Source: JAOEGB01 sp041262585
Lineage (GTDB): Bacteria > Actinomycetota > Actinomycetes > Streptosporangiales > Streptosporangiaceae
Reading direction: 5' to 3'
Length of the DNA: 64,000 bases
NCBI RefSeq assembly: GCF_041262585.1
Contig: NZ_JBGCBZ010000020.1
Span: 1-64,000, forward strand
Shown here: one piece after another, positions 24,016 to 32,685 of the stretch
Position numbering within the stretch: the first letter of the stretch is position 1
Layout of the letters: every line of letters begins with the position of its first letter
Made by a program: the position numbers and the translations under genes
Notes under the pieces: model-generated
Databases searched by the model: none
Told to the model about the DNA's origin: nothing
Seen by the model: only the letters and a program-made list of their open reading frames with translations

Positions 24016-25503
24016 GTGACCACAGTGCGCGTCAATGCATCTGACACGGTCTCCATCGAGACCGGTGCCCTCGTCGTCGGCATCCATACCTCTCCGGAGG
24101 GCCCGCGGACGGCTCCCGGCGCCGGCGACCTCGATCAGGCCCTGAACGGCAAGCTCGCCGAGACCCTCACCGCGGTGGGCTTCACGGGCAAGGCGGAGGA
24201 GATCGCCAAGATCCCGACGTTCGGCGCGCTGCCCGCCCCGGTGGTGGCCGCCGTCGGCCTGGGCGACAGCCCCGAGGGCGGCTACGACCTGGAGACCCTG
24301 CGCCGCGCCGCCGGAGCCGCCGTTCGGTCGCTCGCCGGCACGGCGTCGGCCGTGATCGCCCTGCCGGCCACGACGGCCGAGGAGGCCGGGGCCGTCGCGG
24401 TCGGCGGCCTGCTCGGCGCGTACGGCTTCACGCGCTACCGGACCAAGGGCGACGGCAGGGAACCGGTCGCGGAGCTGACCGTGCTGTCGAAGGCGCCGGG
24501 GGCCGAGGAGGCCGTCCAGCGCGCCGCGACGGTCGCGGAGTCGGTCGCGCTGGTCCGCGACCTGGTCAACACGCCGCCGTCCGACCTGTGGCCCGCCCGG
24601 TTCGCCGAGATCGCCCAGCAGACCGGCGGCGAGGCCGGCCTGTCCGTCGAGGTCCTCGACGAGGTCGAGCTCAAGGAGCGCGGCTACGGCGGCATCGTCG
24701 GCGTCGGCCAGGGCTCGGTCAACCCGCCCCGCCTGGTCCGCCTCGCCTACAGCCACCCTGGCGCCACCCGGACCGTCGCGTTCGTGGGCAAGGGCATCAC
24801 CTTCGACTCCGGCGGCCTGTCGCTCAAGCCCTCCGCGTCCATGGACTGGATGAAGTCCGACATGGGCGGCGCGGGAGCCGTCCTCGGCGCGCTCCTGGGC
24901 ATCGCCCGGCTCGGCCTCGCCGTCAACGCCGTCGGCTACCTCTGCCTCGCCGAGAACATGCCGTCCGGTACGGCGCAGCGCCCCTCGGACGTGCTCCACA
25001 CCTACAGCGGCAAGACGGTGGAGGTGCTCGACACCGACGCCGAGGGCCGCCTGGTGCTGATCGACGGCATCGCCCGCGCCGCGGAGGACAACCCGGACCT
25101 GATCGTCGACGTGGCGACGCTGACGGGCGCGCAGATCGTCGCGCTGGGCTGGCGCACGGCGGGCGTGATGGCCAACGACGACGCGCTCCGCGAGGAGGTC
25201 GTCGAGATCGCGCAGGGCGAGGGCGAGGGCGCCTGGGGCATGCCTCTCCCGGAGGAGCTCCGCAAGGGGCTCGACTCCCCCGTCGCGGACATCGCCAACC
25301 TCAACCCCGAGCGCTGGGGCAGCATGCTCGCCGCCGGGATCTTCCTGCGGGAATTCGTTCCCGACGGCATTCGTTGGGCACACGTTGACATGGCGGGGCC
25401 CGGCTTCAACAAGGGTGAGCCGCACGGCTACACGCCCAAGGGCGGCACCGGCGCGATCACCCGCACGCTGATCGGCGTCGCCGAGCGCTACGCGGACAAC
25501 TGA
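24016..25503 (+). CDS. pepA: leucyl aminopeptidase (M17)
   Basis: 495 residues from GTG. This two-metal cytosolic aminopeptidase releases N-terminal residues. Metal and catalytic motifs are intact: VGKGITFDSGGLSLKPS (Lys, Asp), MKSDMGGAG, and DTDAEGRLVLIDG (the bicarbonate Arg and metal Asp/Glu). The N-terminal regulatory domain is about 170 residues. The position before lpdA/sucB matches M. tuberculosis pepB (Rv2213). The 97-bp gap downstream contains short stop-bearing repeats (CATAGACA twice). Confidence 0.96.
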   Translation: MTTVRVNASDTVSIETGALVVGIHTSPEGPRTAPGAGDLDQALNGKLAETLTAVGFTGKAEEIAKIPTFGALPAPVVAAVGLGDSPEGGYDLETLRRAAGAAVRSLAGTASAVIALPATTAEEAGAVAVGGLLGAYGFTRYRTKGDGREPVAELTVLSKAPGAEEAVQRAATVAESVALVRDLVNTPPSDLWPARFAEIAQQTGGEAGLSVEVLDEVELKERGYGGIVGVGQGSVNPPRLVRLAYSHPGATRTVAFVGKGITFDSGGLSLKPSASMDWMKSDMGGAGAVLGALLGIARLGLAVNAVGYLCLAENMPSGTAQRPSDVLHTYSGKTVEVLDTDAEGRLVLIDGIARAAEDNPDLIVDVATLTGAQIVALGWRTAGVMANDDALREEVVEIAQGEGEGAWGMPLPEELRKGLDSPVADIANLNPERWGSMLAAGIFLREFVPDGIRWAHVDMAGPGFNKGEPHGYTPKGGTGAITRTLIGVAERYADN

Positions 25504-25599
25504 ACGCCAGAACTGCATAGACACCCGAACCTCATAGACAAGTGAAAAGATGCCGTCGGGTCCATCCGACGGTGTGTGAATCCAGCAAGGAGCATTCCA

Positions 25600-26979
25600 G
25601 TGGCTGAAGGCAGCGGCCCCTTCGACATCGTCGTCCTAGGTGGCGGTAGCGGTGGTTACGCCTGCGCCCTCCGGGCGGCGGAGCTCGGCATGAACGTCGT
25701 CCTGATCGAGAAGGACAAGGTCGGGGGGACCTGCCTGCACCGGGGCTGCATCCCCACGAAGGCCCTTCTGCACGCGGCGGAGCTGGCCGACCAGACCCGC
25801 GAGAGCGAGACCTTCGGCGTGCGGGCCAGCTTCGAGGGCATCGACGTCCCCGGGGTTCACTCCTACAAGGACAAGGTCGTCACCGGGCTCTACAAGGGGC
25901 TCGCCGGCCTCATCAAGAGCAAGAAGATCACCGTGGTGGAGGGCGAGGGCCGCCTCGCCGGCCCGAACCGGGTGGTCGTCGGCGACCAGGTCTTCGAGGG
26001 CCGCCACGTCGTGCTGGCGACCGGCTCGGTGCCCAAGTCGCTGCCCGGCCTGGAGATCGACGGCGAGAAGGTCATCTCCAGCGACCACGCGCTCGTCCTC
26101 GACCACGTGCCGTCCTCGGTCGTGATCCTGGGCGGCGGTGTGATCGGCGTCGAGTTCGCCAGCGTGTGGCGCTCCTTCGGCGCCGAGGTCACCATCGTCG
26201 AGGCGCTCCCGCACCTGCTGCCGCTCGAGGACGAGTCCAACTCCAAGCTCCTGGAGCGCGCCTTCCGCCGCCGGGGCATCAAGTACGAGCTGGGCGCCCG
26301 CTTCGAGAGCGTCAAGACCACCGGCACCGGTGTGGTCGTCACCCTGGAGAACGGCAAGACCCTCGACGCCGAGCTCATGCTCGTCGCCGTCGGCCGCGGC
26401 CCCGTCTCGGCCGGTCTGGGCTACGAGGAGGCGGGCGTCACCGTCGACCGCGGCTACGTGCCGGTCAACGGGTACTGCCAGACCAACGTGCCGGGCGTCT
26501 ACGCGGTGGGGGACCTCATCCCCACCCTCCAGCTCGCCCACGTCGGCTTCGCCGAGGGCATTCTGGTCGCCGAGCACATCGCCGGTCTGAACCCGGTTCC
26601 GATCGACTACGACGGCGTGCCGCGCATCACCTACTCCGAGCCGGAGGTGGCGTCGGTGGGCATCAGCTCGGCCGTCGCCCGCGAGCGCGGCCACGACGTC
26701 GTCGAGCTCTCGTACAACCTGGCCGGGAACGGCAGGAGCAAGATCCTCCAGACTCAGGGCGAGGTCAAGGTCGTCGCCGAGCGCGACGGCCGGGTCCTGG
26801 GCGTGCACATGGTGGGCAGCCGCGTCGGCGAGCTCATCGCGGAGGCCCAGCTGATCTTCAACTGGGAGGCCACGCCGACCGACGTCGCACAGCTGATCCA
26901 CCCGCACCCGACCCAGTCCGAGGCTCTGGGCGAGGCGATGCTGGCCCTGGCCGGCAAGCCGCTCCACGTACACAACTGA
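25600..26979 (+). CDS. lpdA: dihydrolipoamide dehydrogenase (E3)
   Basis: 459 residues from GTG 25600 (AAGGAG seven bases upstream). This FAD enzyme re-oxidises dihydrolipoamide of 2-oxo acid dehydrogenases with NAD+. Visible features are VVLGGGSGGYACALRAAE (FAD), the redox disulfide GGTCLHRGCIPTKAL, the NAD-site VVILGGGVIGVEFASVW, and the C-terminal HPHPTQSEALGEA with the catalytic His-Glu pair. It is followed 32 bp later by the lipoylated E2, so both subunits are made together. Confidence 0.97.
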   Translation: MAEGSGPFDIVVLGGGSGGYACALRAAELGMNVVLIEKDKVGGTCLHRGCIPTKALLHAAELADQTRESETFGVRASFEGIDVPGVHSYKDKVVTGLYKGLAGLIKSKKITVVEGEGRLAGPNRVVVGDQVFEGRHVVLATGSVPKSLPGLEIDGEKVISSDHALVLDHVPSSVVILGGGVIGVEFASVWRSFGAEVTIVEALPHLLPLEDESNSKLLERAFRRRGIKYELGARFESVKTTGTGVVVTLENGKTLDAELMLVAVGRGPVSAGLGYEEAGVTVDRGYVPVNGYCQTNVPGVYAVGDLIPTLQLAHVGFAEGILVAEHIAGLNPVPIDYDGVPRITYSEPEVASVGISSAVARERGHDVVELSYNLAGNGRSKILQTQGEVKVVAERDGRVLGVHMVGSRVGELIAEAQLIFNWEATPTDVAQLIHPHPTQSEALGEAMLALAGKPLHVHN

Positions 26980-27011
26980 AGCCCTCCAAGGAAACGCGAG
27001 AGAAGAGAACC

Positions 27012-28499
27012 ATGCCGGTCTCCGTAACCATGCCCCAGCTCGGCGAGAGCGTTACCGAGGGCACCGTCACCCGCTGGCTGAAGAAGGAAGGCGAGCACGT
27101 CGAGGCCGACGAGCCGCTCCTCGAGGTGTCGACCGACAAGGTCGACACCGAGATCCCTTCGCCGTCCGCGGGTTACCTGACCAAGATCATCGTCGCTGAG
27201 GACGAGACCGTCGAGGTCGGGGCCGAGCTCGCGCTGATCGACTCGAACGGCGCGGGCGCCGCTCCGGTCGCGGCCGAGGCTCCCGCTCCCGAGCCGGCTC
27301 CCGAGCCTGAGCCCGCTCCGGTCCAGGCCGCCGCCCCGGCGCCCGCTCAGCCGTCGCCGATCTCCTCGATCCCGCAGCCCGCGCCCGCCGTCGTGACGCC
27401 GCCGGCTCCCGCGCCCGCCCCGGCCCCGGCGCCCGTCCAGGCCGCCGCTCCGGCTCCGGTCTCGCCGATCGCCACCACGCCGGCCACTGAGCCCGCGCCG
27501 CTGCCGTCGTCGGGCGAGAGCCCGTACGTCACGCCGCTGGTCCGCAAGCTCGCCGCCGAGCACGGCGTCGACCTCGACTCGCTGACCGGCACCGGCGTGG
27601 GCGGCCGCATCCGCAAGCAGGACGTCATCGAGGCGGCCCGGGTCCAGCGCGAGCAGGCCGCCGCCGCGGCGGCCGCGCCCGCCCCCGAGGCTCCCGCCCC
27701 GGCTCCGGTCGCGGCCGCGCCGGTCCAGGCGCCGGTCCACGCGGCGGCACCCGAGCCGGTCCAGGTGGACACCACGCTGCGGGGCACCACCGCGAAGATG
27801 TCGCGCCTGCGCAAGGTCATCGCCGACCGCATGATGGAGTCGCTGCACACCTCGGCGCAGCTCACGACCGTCGTCGAGGTCGACGTGACCCGCATCGCCG
27901 GCCTGCGCGCGAGGGCCAAGAGCGCCTTCGAGGCCCGCGAGGGCGTCAAGCTGTCGTTCATGCCGTTCTTCGCGCTGGCGGCGGTCGAGGCGCTCAAGGT
28001 CCACCCGAAGCTCAACGCCGTGATCAACGACGAGACGAGCGAGGTCACCTACCACGACGTCGAGAACCTCGGCATCGCGGTGGACACCGAGCGCGGCCTC
28101 ATCGTCCCGGTGATCAAGAACGCGGGCGACCTCAACATCGCCGGCCTGTCACGCAAGGTCGCCGACCTGGCGGAGCGCACCCGCACCAACAAGATCGGCC
28201 CGGACGAGCTCGGCGGCGGGACGTTCACGCTGACCAACACCGGCAGCCGCGGCGCGCTGTTCGACACGCCGATCCTCAACAAGCCGCAGGTCGGCATGCT
28301 GGGCACCGGCGCCGTCGTCAAGCGCCCGGTCGTGGTGGACACCCCCGAGGGCGAGGTCATCGCGGTCCGCTCGATGGTCTACCTGGCGCTGACCTACGAC
28401 CACCGCCTGGTCGACGGAGCGGACGCCGCCCGCTTCCTCACCACGATCAAGCGCCGTCTCGAGGAGGGCCGCTTCGAGGGCCAGCTCGGGCTCGCGTAA
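27012..28499 (+). CDS. sucB: 2-oxoglutarate dehydrogenase E2, dihydrolipoamide succinyltransferase
   Basis: 495 residues. Domain order: one lipoyl domain (1-80, lipoyl-lysine in VSTDKVDTEIPS), a long Ala/Pro linker, a peripheral-subunit-binding domain near 172-208 (VRKLAAEHGVDLDSLTGTG), a second Ala/Pro linker, and the catalytic core with TYDHRLVDGADAARF (His and Asp). It forms the core of the 2-oxo acid dehydrogenase complex. As in other actinobacteria E1 is elsewhere. The lipoyl group would come from the lipB-like/lipA genes 2-3 kb downstream. In M. tuberculosis the equivalent DlaT serves pyruvate dehydrogenase, so substrate specificity is not certain. Confidence 0.93.
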   Translation: MPVSVTMPQLGESVTEGTVTRWLKKEGEHVEADEPLLEVSTDKVDTEIPSPSAGYLTKIIVAEDETVEVGAELALIDSNGAGAAPVAAEAPAPEPAPEPEPAPVQAAAPAPAQPSPISSIPQPAPAVVTPPAPAPAPAPAPVQAAAPAPVSPIATTPATEPAPLPSSGESPYVTPLVRKLAAEHGVDLDSLTGTGVGGRIRKQDVIEAARVQREQAAAAAAAPAPEAPAPAPVAAAPVQAPVHAAAPEPVQVDTTLRGTTAKMSRLRKVIADRMMESLHTSAQLTTVVEVDVTRIAGLRARAKSAFEAREGVKLSFMPFFALAAVEALKVHPKLNAVINDETSEVTYHDVENLGIAVDTERGLIVPVIKNAGDLNIAGLSRKVADLAERTRTNKIGPDELGGGTFTLTNTGSRGALFDTPILNKPQVGMLGTGAVVKRPVVVDTPEGEVIAVRSMVYLALTYDHRLVDGADAARFLTTIKRRLEEGRFEGQLGLA

Positions 28500-28566
28500 G
28501 CGGAGCGGCCACGAAGACCAACCGTAGACGCCCTAAGACAACCTAAGACACGGCCACGCCGACGCC

Positions 28567-28598
28567 GGAGCCGCCCCGCATCACCGCGGGGCGGCTCC
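28567..28598 (+). terminator. strong hairpin after sucB
   Basis: Perfect 13-bp stem GGAGCCGCCCCGC / GCGGGGCGGCTCC with a 6-nt loop, about 70 bp after the sucB stop and before the TIGR01777 gene. There is no T-tract, as is common in actinomycetes. Confidence 0.75.
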
Positions 28599-28633
28599 CG
28601 CCGTCTCTGTGGGCGGTCAACTAGCGTGGGCTC

Positions 28634-29527
28634 ATGACCATCGTGGTGACCGGCTCGTCCGGCCTTCTGGGCTCGGCCCTGGTCCGCACCCTGCGCGCCG
28701 ACGGTGACCAGGTCCTCAGGCTGGTACGGCGCGAGCCCGCGGGGCCGGACGAGGCGTTCTGGGACCCGGCAAGAGGGGTCCTGGATCCAGCCGTGCTGGA
28801 GGGGGCGGACGCCGTCGTCCATCTCGCCGGGGCCGGGATCGGCGACCGCCGGTGGACGGAGTCGTACAAACGCGAGCTGGTGGACAGCCGGGTCGGCAGC
28901 ACCCGGACCCTCACGGAGGCGCTGGCCGCGCTGAAGGACAAGCCCCGAGTGCTGCTGTCCGGGTCGGCGGTCGGGTTCTACGGCGACACCGGCGACCGTC
29001 CGGTCGACGAGTCCTCCCCGTCCGGGGCGGGCTTCCTCGCCGGTCTCGTGCGGGAGTGGGAGGCGGCCGCCGCGCCCGCTGAGGAGGCCGGCATCCGGGT
29101 CGTACGGCTCCGCACGGGCGTCGTGCTCAGCGGCCGGGGCGGGGCGCTCGCCAAGGTGCTCCCGATCTTCAGGCTCGGGGCGGGCGCCGTCCTGGGGAGC
29201 GGGAAGCAGTACGTCTCGTGGATCTCCCTGCCGGACTGGGTGGCTGCGGTCCGGTTCCTCCTGGCCAATCAGGAGATGTCGGGCCCGGTCAACGTCACCG
29301 CACCGGAGCCCGTGACCAACGCCGACTACACCAGGGCCATCGGCAAAGCCCTGCACCGGCCGACGATGCCCATCGCCACACCGGCGTTCGCCCTTCGCCT
29401 GGCGCTCGGGGAGTTCGCCACCGAGGGCGTTCTGGCCGGTCAGCGCGTGCTGCCCGGGCGGCTGCTGGACGCAGGCCACAGGTTCGCCCATCCCGCCCTC
29501 GAAGACGCGCTGCCCGCCGTACTCTAG
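28634..29527 (+). CDS. TIGR01777 family NAD(P)-binding oxidoreductase (YfcH/SULA-like)
   Basis: 297 residues of extended-SDR type. The Rossmann motif TIVVTGSSGLLGSALV is at the N-terminus; VVHLAGAGIGDRRWTESYK and SGSAVGFYGDTGDRPVDE are family signatures, with the Tyr of the SDR active site in the latter. The C-terminal DUF1731-like part (FALRLALGEFATEGVLAGQRVLP) is complete. The biochemical role is not established for the family. Conserved placement between sucB and lipB matches Rv2216. Confidence 0.93.
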   Translation: MTIVVTGSSGLLGSALVRTLRADGDQVLRLVRREPAGPDEAFWDPARGVLDPAVLEGADAVVHLAGAGIGDRRWTESYKRELVDSRVGSTRTLTEALAALKDKPRVLLSGSAVGFYGDTGDRPVDESSPSGAGFLAGLVREWEAAAAPAEEAGIRVVRLRTGVVLSGRGGALAKVLPIFRLGAGAVLGSGKQYVSWISLPDWVAAVRFLLANQEMSGPVNVTAPEPVTNADYTRAIGKALHRPTMPIATPAFALRLALGEFATEGVLAGQRVLPGRLLDAGHRFAHPALEDALPAVL

Positions 29528-29558
29528 TGAGTCCTTCGTCCTGACACAGGAGTGAACA

Positions 29559-30305
29559 ATGAGCCGCGTTGGACAGTCGCACATCGTCGCCATCGGCGGA
29601 GGGTCGTTCCGGCAGACGGAGCGGTACGGGTTCATCGAGCCGACGGCGCTGCTGCGCTACGTGCTCGACCTCACCGGCGAGGACCGGCCCAAGCTGGGGA
29701 TCCTCGCGACCGCGACCGGCGACGACGCCGACTGGCTGCTCAAGATGTACGGCGCGTTCGCCCAGTGGGACGTCGAGGTGAGCCACTTAACGGTCTTCCC
29801 GATGCCCAACGTCGACGATCCCCGAGAGTGGATCCTGGAGCAGGACGCCATCTATGTCAGCGGCGGGAGCGTGGCCAACCTCGCGGCGCTGTGGCGGCTC
29901 CACGGGCTCGACGAGGCGTTCGCCGAGGCATGGCGGGCGGGCGTCGTCCTGTCCGGGCAGAGCGCCGGAGCGCTGTGCTGGCACGTCGGCGGCAACACCG
30001 ACTCCTTCGGGCCCACGCTGCGGCCCTGGGCCGAGGGCCTGGCCCTGCTGCCCTACTCCTGCGGTGTCCACTACAACTCCGACGCGCAGCGCCGCAGGCT
30101 CCTGCACGCGTCGGTCGCCTCGGGCGAGCTGCCAGACGGGTACGCCGCGGACGAGGGCGTGGCGCTCCACTACGTCGGCACGGAGTTCATCCAGGCGGTC
30201 AGCGTCAATCCGGAGGGTTACGCCTACCGCGTGGAGCGGGACGGCGCCAAGGTGAAGGAGTTCCGTATCGAGCCCCGCCAACTGACGTCTACCCTTGAAC
30301 CGTGA
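29559..30305 (+). CDS. peptidase S51 family protein (peptidase E / cyanophycinase-like)
   Basis: 248 residues. The fold resembles class I amidotransferases but uses serine: the nucleophile lies in LSGQSAGALCW (around residue 133), with IAIGGGSFRQTERYG at the start and YVSGGSVANL in the middle. Relatives cleave Asp-X dipeptides or cyanophycin-type peptides; the specificity is unknown here. GTGA overlap with the lipB-like gene means the two are translationally coupled. It interrupts the usual TIGR01777-lipB adjacency. Confidence 0.88.
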   Translation: MSRVGQSHIVAIGGGSFRQTERYGFIEPTALLRYVLDLTGEDRPKLGILATATGDDADWLLKMYGAFAQWDVEVSHLTVFPMPNVDDPREWILEQDAIYVSGGSVANLAALWRLHGLDEAFAEAWRAGVVLSGQSAGALCWHVGGNTDSFGPTLRPWAEGLALLPYSCGVHYNSDAQRRRLLHASVASGELPDGYAADEGVALHYVGTEFIQAVSVNPEGYAYRVERDGAKVKEFRIEPRQLTSTLEP

Positions 30306-30964
30306 AAGGGCTTGCCATCGTCCGCATGGGCGTCGACGTACCGTACGAGCAGGCCTGGAAGACGCAGCGGCTGGCGCACAGCCGGCGGGTGGCGGGCGAG
30401 ATCTCCGACCTGTGCCTCATGCTGGAGCACGCGCCGGTCTACACGGCGGGCACGCGGACCCTCCCCGGTGAGCGTCCGGCCGACGGCACGCCGGTCATCG
30501 ATGTCGACCGCGGCGGGAAGGTCACCTGGCACGGCCCCGGGCAGCTCGTCGGCTACCCCATCATCCGGATCGATGACGTCGTCTCCTACGTCCGCACGCT
30601 GGAAGAGGTGCTGATCCAGGTCTGCGCGGACTTCGGGCTGGTCGCCCGCCGCGTCGAGGGCCGCGGCGGGGTGTGGGTTCCGGGAGACCCGAGTCACGGC
30701 CTGCCCGACCGCAGGCTGGGCACCATCGGCATCCGGGTGTCCCGCGGCGTGACCATGCACGGCTTCGCGCTGAACTGCGTGAACGATCTGAGCTGGTACA
30801 ACCGGATCATGCCCGCCGACGTGGCGGACGCGGGCGTGACGTCCCTGTCGGCCGAGACGGGCCGCCGCATCACCGTCGAGGAGGTCATCCCCTTCGCGGA
30901 GAAGCGGCTGGCCGAGGCCCTCGGAGCCGAGCCGTACGACCTGTACGAAGAGGATCTGGCCTGA
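30302..30964 (+). CDS. lipB: LipB-like octanoyltransferase with substituted catalytic residues
   Basis: 220 residues from GTG overlapping the S51 stop. LipB transfers octanoyl from acyl carrier protein to lipoyl domains. The fold signature is intact: DRGGKVTWHGPGQLVGYP, GTIGIRVSRGVTMHGFALN and VTSLSAETGR. Aligned by eye with M. tuberculosis LipB, the catalytic Lys142 corresponds to Arg138 (DRRLGTIG for ARKVAAIG), and the nucleophile Cys176 corresponds to Ala172 (IMPADVADAG for IVPCGISDAA). Both catalytic residues are therefore absent. lipA follows 67 bp downstream. It may be inactive, redirected or regulatory; a second LipB or LplA would then be needed. Confidence 0.85.
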   Translation: MKGLAIVRMGVDVPYEQAWKTQRLAHSRRVAGEISDLCLMLEHAPVYTAGTRTLPGERPADGTPVIDVDRGGKVTWHGPGQLVGYPIIRIDDVVSYVRTLEEVLIQVCADFGLVARRVEGRGGVWVPGDPSHGLPDRRLGTIGIRVSRGVTMHGFALNCVNDLSWYNRIMPADVADAGVTSLSAETGRRITVEEVIPFAEKRLAEALGAEPYDLYEEDLA

Positions 30965-31031
30965 CGACGCCCTTCCCGGGCGGTCCGGGAGCCGTCTCAG
31001 ATCACCTGAGCCCAGGTAATAAGCTGAATGG

Positions 31032-31961
31032 GTGACGGTTGCACCAGAAGGCCGAAAGCTCCTCCGCCTGGAGGTGCGCAACAGCCAGACCCCCATCGAG
31101 AAGAAGCCGCCGTGGATCAAGACACGGCTGCGTAACGGGCCCAACTTCAACGAGATCAAGTCCCTGGTCCAGGGCGCGGGGCTGCACACCGTCTGCCAGG
31201 AGGCGGGCTGCCCCAACATCTCCGAGTGCTGGGAGGACCGCGAGGCCACCTTCCTCATCGGCGGTGACCAGTGCACCCGGCGCTGCGACTTCTGTCAGAT
31301 CGACACGGGGAAGCCCGCCGAGTACGACACGGACGAGCCGCGCCGCGTCGCCGAGTCGGTCCAGCAGATGGGCCTGCGGTACGCCACTGTCACCGGCGTC
31401 GCCCGCGACGACCTGCCCGACGGCGGCTCGTGGCTGTACGCGGAGACCGCCAGGCAGATCCACACGATGGTCCCCGGCTGCGGCGTCGAGCTGCTGGTGC
31501 CGGACTTCAACGGCCACCGGGAGCAGCTGGAGGAGGTCTTCTCCGCCAAGCCCGAGGTCTTCGCGCACAACATCGAGACCGTGCCGCGGATCTTCAAGCG
31601 GATCCGGCCCGCCTTCCGCTACGAGCGCTCGCTAGAGGTGATCACGATGGCCCGCGGGGCTGGGCTGGTCACCAAGTCGAACCTCATCCTCGGCATGGGC
31701 GAGGAGCGCGAGGAGATCACCCAGGCCCTGCGCGACCTGCACGAGGCCGGCTGCGACCTCGTGACGATCACGCAGTATCTCCGGCCCACCCCCCGCCACC
31801 ATCCGGTGGACCGCTGGGTGAAGCCCGAGGAGTTCGTGGAGCTCCAGCGGGAGGCCGAGGAGATCGGGTTCGCCGGCGTCATGTCGGGCCCGCTCGTGCG
31901 GTCCTCCTACCGGGCCGGGCGGCTCTACCAGCAGGCGATCGCCGCGCGCCAGACGCTCTAG
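31032..31961 (+). CDS. lipA: lipoyl synthase
   Basis: 309 residues from GTG 31032. This radical-SAM enzyme inserts two sulfurs into octanoyl groups on lipoyl domains. Both cluster motifs are present: auxiliary CQEAGCPNISEC and radical-SAM CTRRCDFC, plus the C-terminal RSSY serine ligand segment. The length is normal. It is next to the lipB-like gene and 2.5 kb from sucB, its likely substrate. Auxiliary-cluster sulfur repair would require an A-type or Nfu carrier. Confidence 0.98.
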   Translation: MTVAPEGRKLLRLEVRNSQTPIEKKPPWIKTRLRNGPNFNEIKSLVQGAGLHTVCQEAGCPNISECWEDREATFLIGGDQCTRRCDFCQIDTGKPAEYDTDEPRRVAESVQQMGLRYATVTGVARDDLPDGGSWLYAETARQIHTMVPGCGVELLVPDFNGHREQLEEVFSAKPEVFAHNIETVPRIFKRIRPAFRYERSLEVITMARGAGLVTKSNLILGMGEEREEITQALRDLHEAGCDLVTITQYLRPTPRHHPVDRWVKPEEFVELQREAEEIGFAGVMSGPLVRSSYRAGRLYQQAIAARQTL

Positions 31962-32009
31962 TCGGTCTCGTTTTCATTAATCGGCCCCCGGATTTGTATC
32001 CTTCACACC

Positions 32010-32681
32010 ATGGCGAAAGACCCAGCGACTCCCGGACGGCTCAAGCAGATCCGGATGGTCGCCCAGATCATCAAACAGGCCGATCCCAAGGGGATGCCGA
32101 TCGTCTACGGATCGGCGCTGGGCACACTCGCCGTGTTCGTCGTGGTGGGCGTGTTCTTCGGCTGGACCTGGATCGTATTCGGCGTCTTCGCCGCCCTGCT
32201 GGTCGGCATGCTCGTCTTCAGCCGGCTGGCCCAGCGCGCGCAGTACTCGATGCTGCACGGCCAGCCCGGCGCGACGTACGCCATCCTGCAGGGCCTGCGG
32301 GGCACCTGGCACGTGGAGGAAAAGCCGGTCGCGGTCAACCGTGACCAGGACCTGGTGTTCCGGATCGTCGGCTACCCGGGAGTCATCCTGATCTCCGAGG
32401 GGCCGTCCAGCCGGGTGCAGCGGATGCTCGTCGCCGAGAAGAAGCGCGTGCAGCGGGTCGCCGTGGACGTCCCGGTGTACGACATCCAGTGCGGTGACGG
32501 CGAGGGCCAGATTCCGCTCGCGAAGCTCCAGCGGCATCTGATGAAGCTGCCCCGCAACCTCAAGAAGCCGGCCGTGTCCGAGGTCAACAACCGCATGCGG
32601 GCGCTCACCCCGGCCGTGCCGCTGCCCAAGGGCCCGCTGCCCCGGGGCGTCCGGATGCCGCGCGGCCCCAAGGCCCGCTGA
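32010..32681 (+). CDS. DUF4191 family membrane protein
   Basis: 223 residues. A cytoplasmic N-terminus (RLKQIRMVAQIIKQADPK) is followed by two transmembrane helices (about 34-52 and 54-70) and a soluble C-terminal domain with LRGTWHVEEKPVAVN and LISEGPSSRVQRML, ending in a Pro/Arg tail. It is the conserved downstream neighbour of lipA in actinobacteria (Rv2219 in M. tuberculosis); the function is unknown. Confidence 0.9.
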   Translation: MAKDPATPGRLKQIRMVAQIIKQADPKGMPIVYGSALGTLAVFVVVGVFFGWTWIVFGVFAALLVGMLVFSRLAQRAQYSMLHGQPGATYAILQGLRGTWHVEEKPVAVNRDQDLVFRIVGYPGVILISEGPSSRVQRMLVAEKKRVQRVAVDVPVYDIQCGDGEGQIPLAKLQRHLMKLPRNLKKPAVSEVNNRMRALTPAVPLPKGPLPRGVRMPRGPKAR

Positions 32682-32685
32682 TCGC

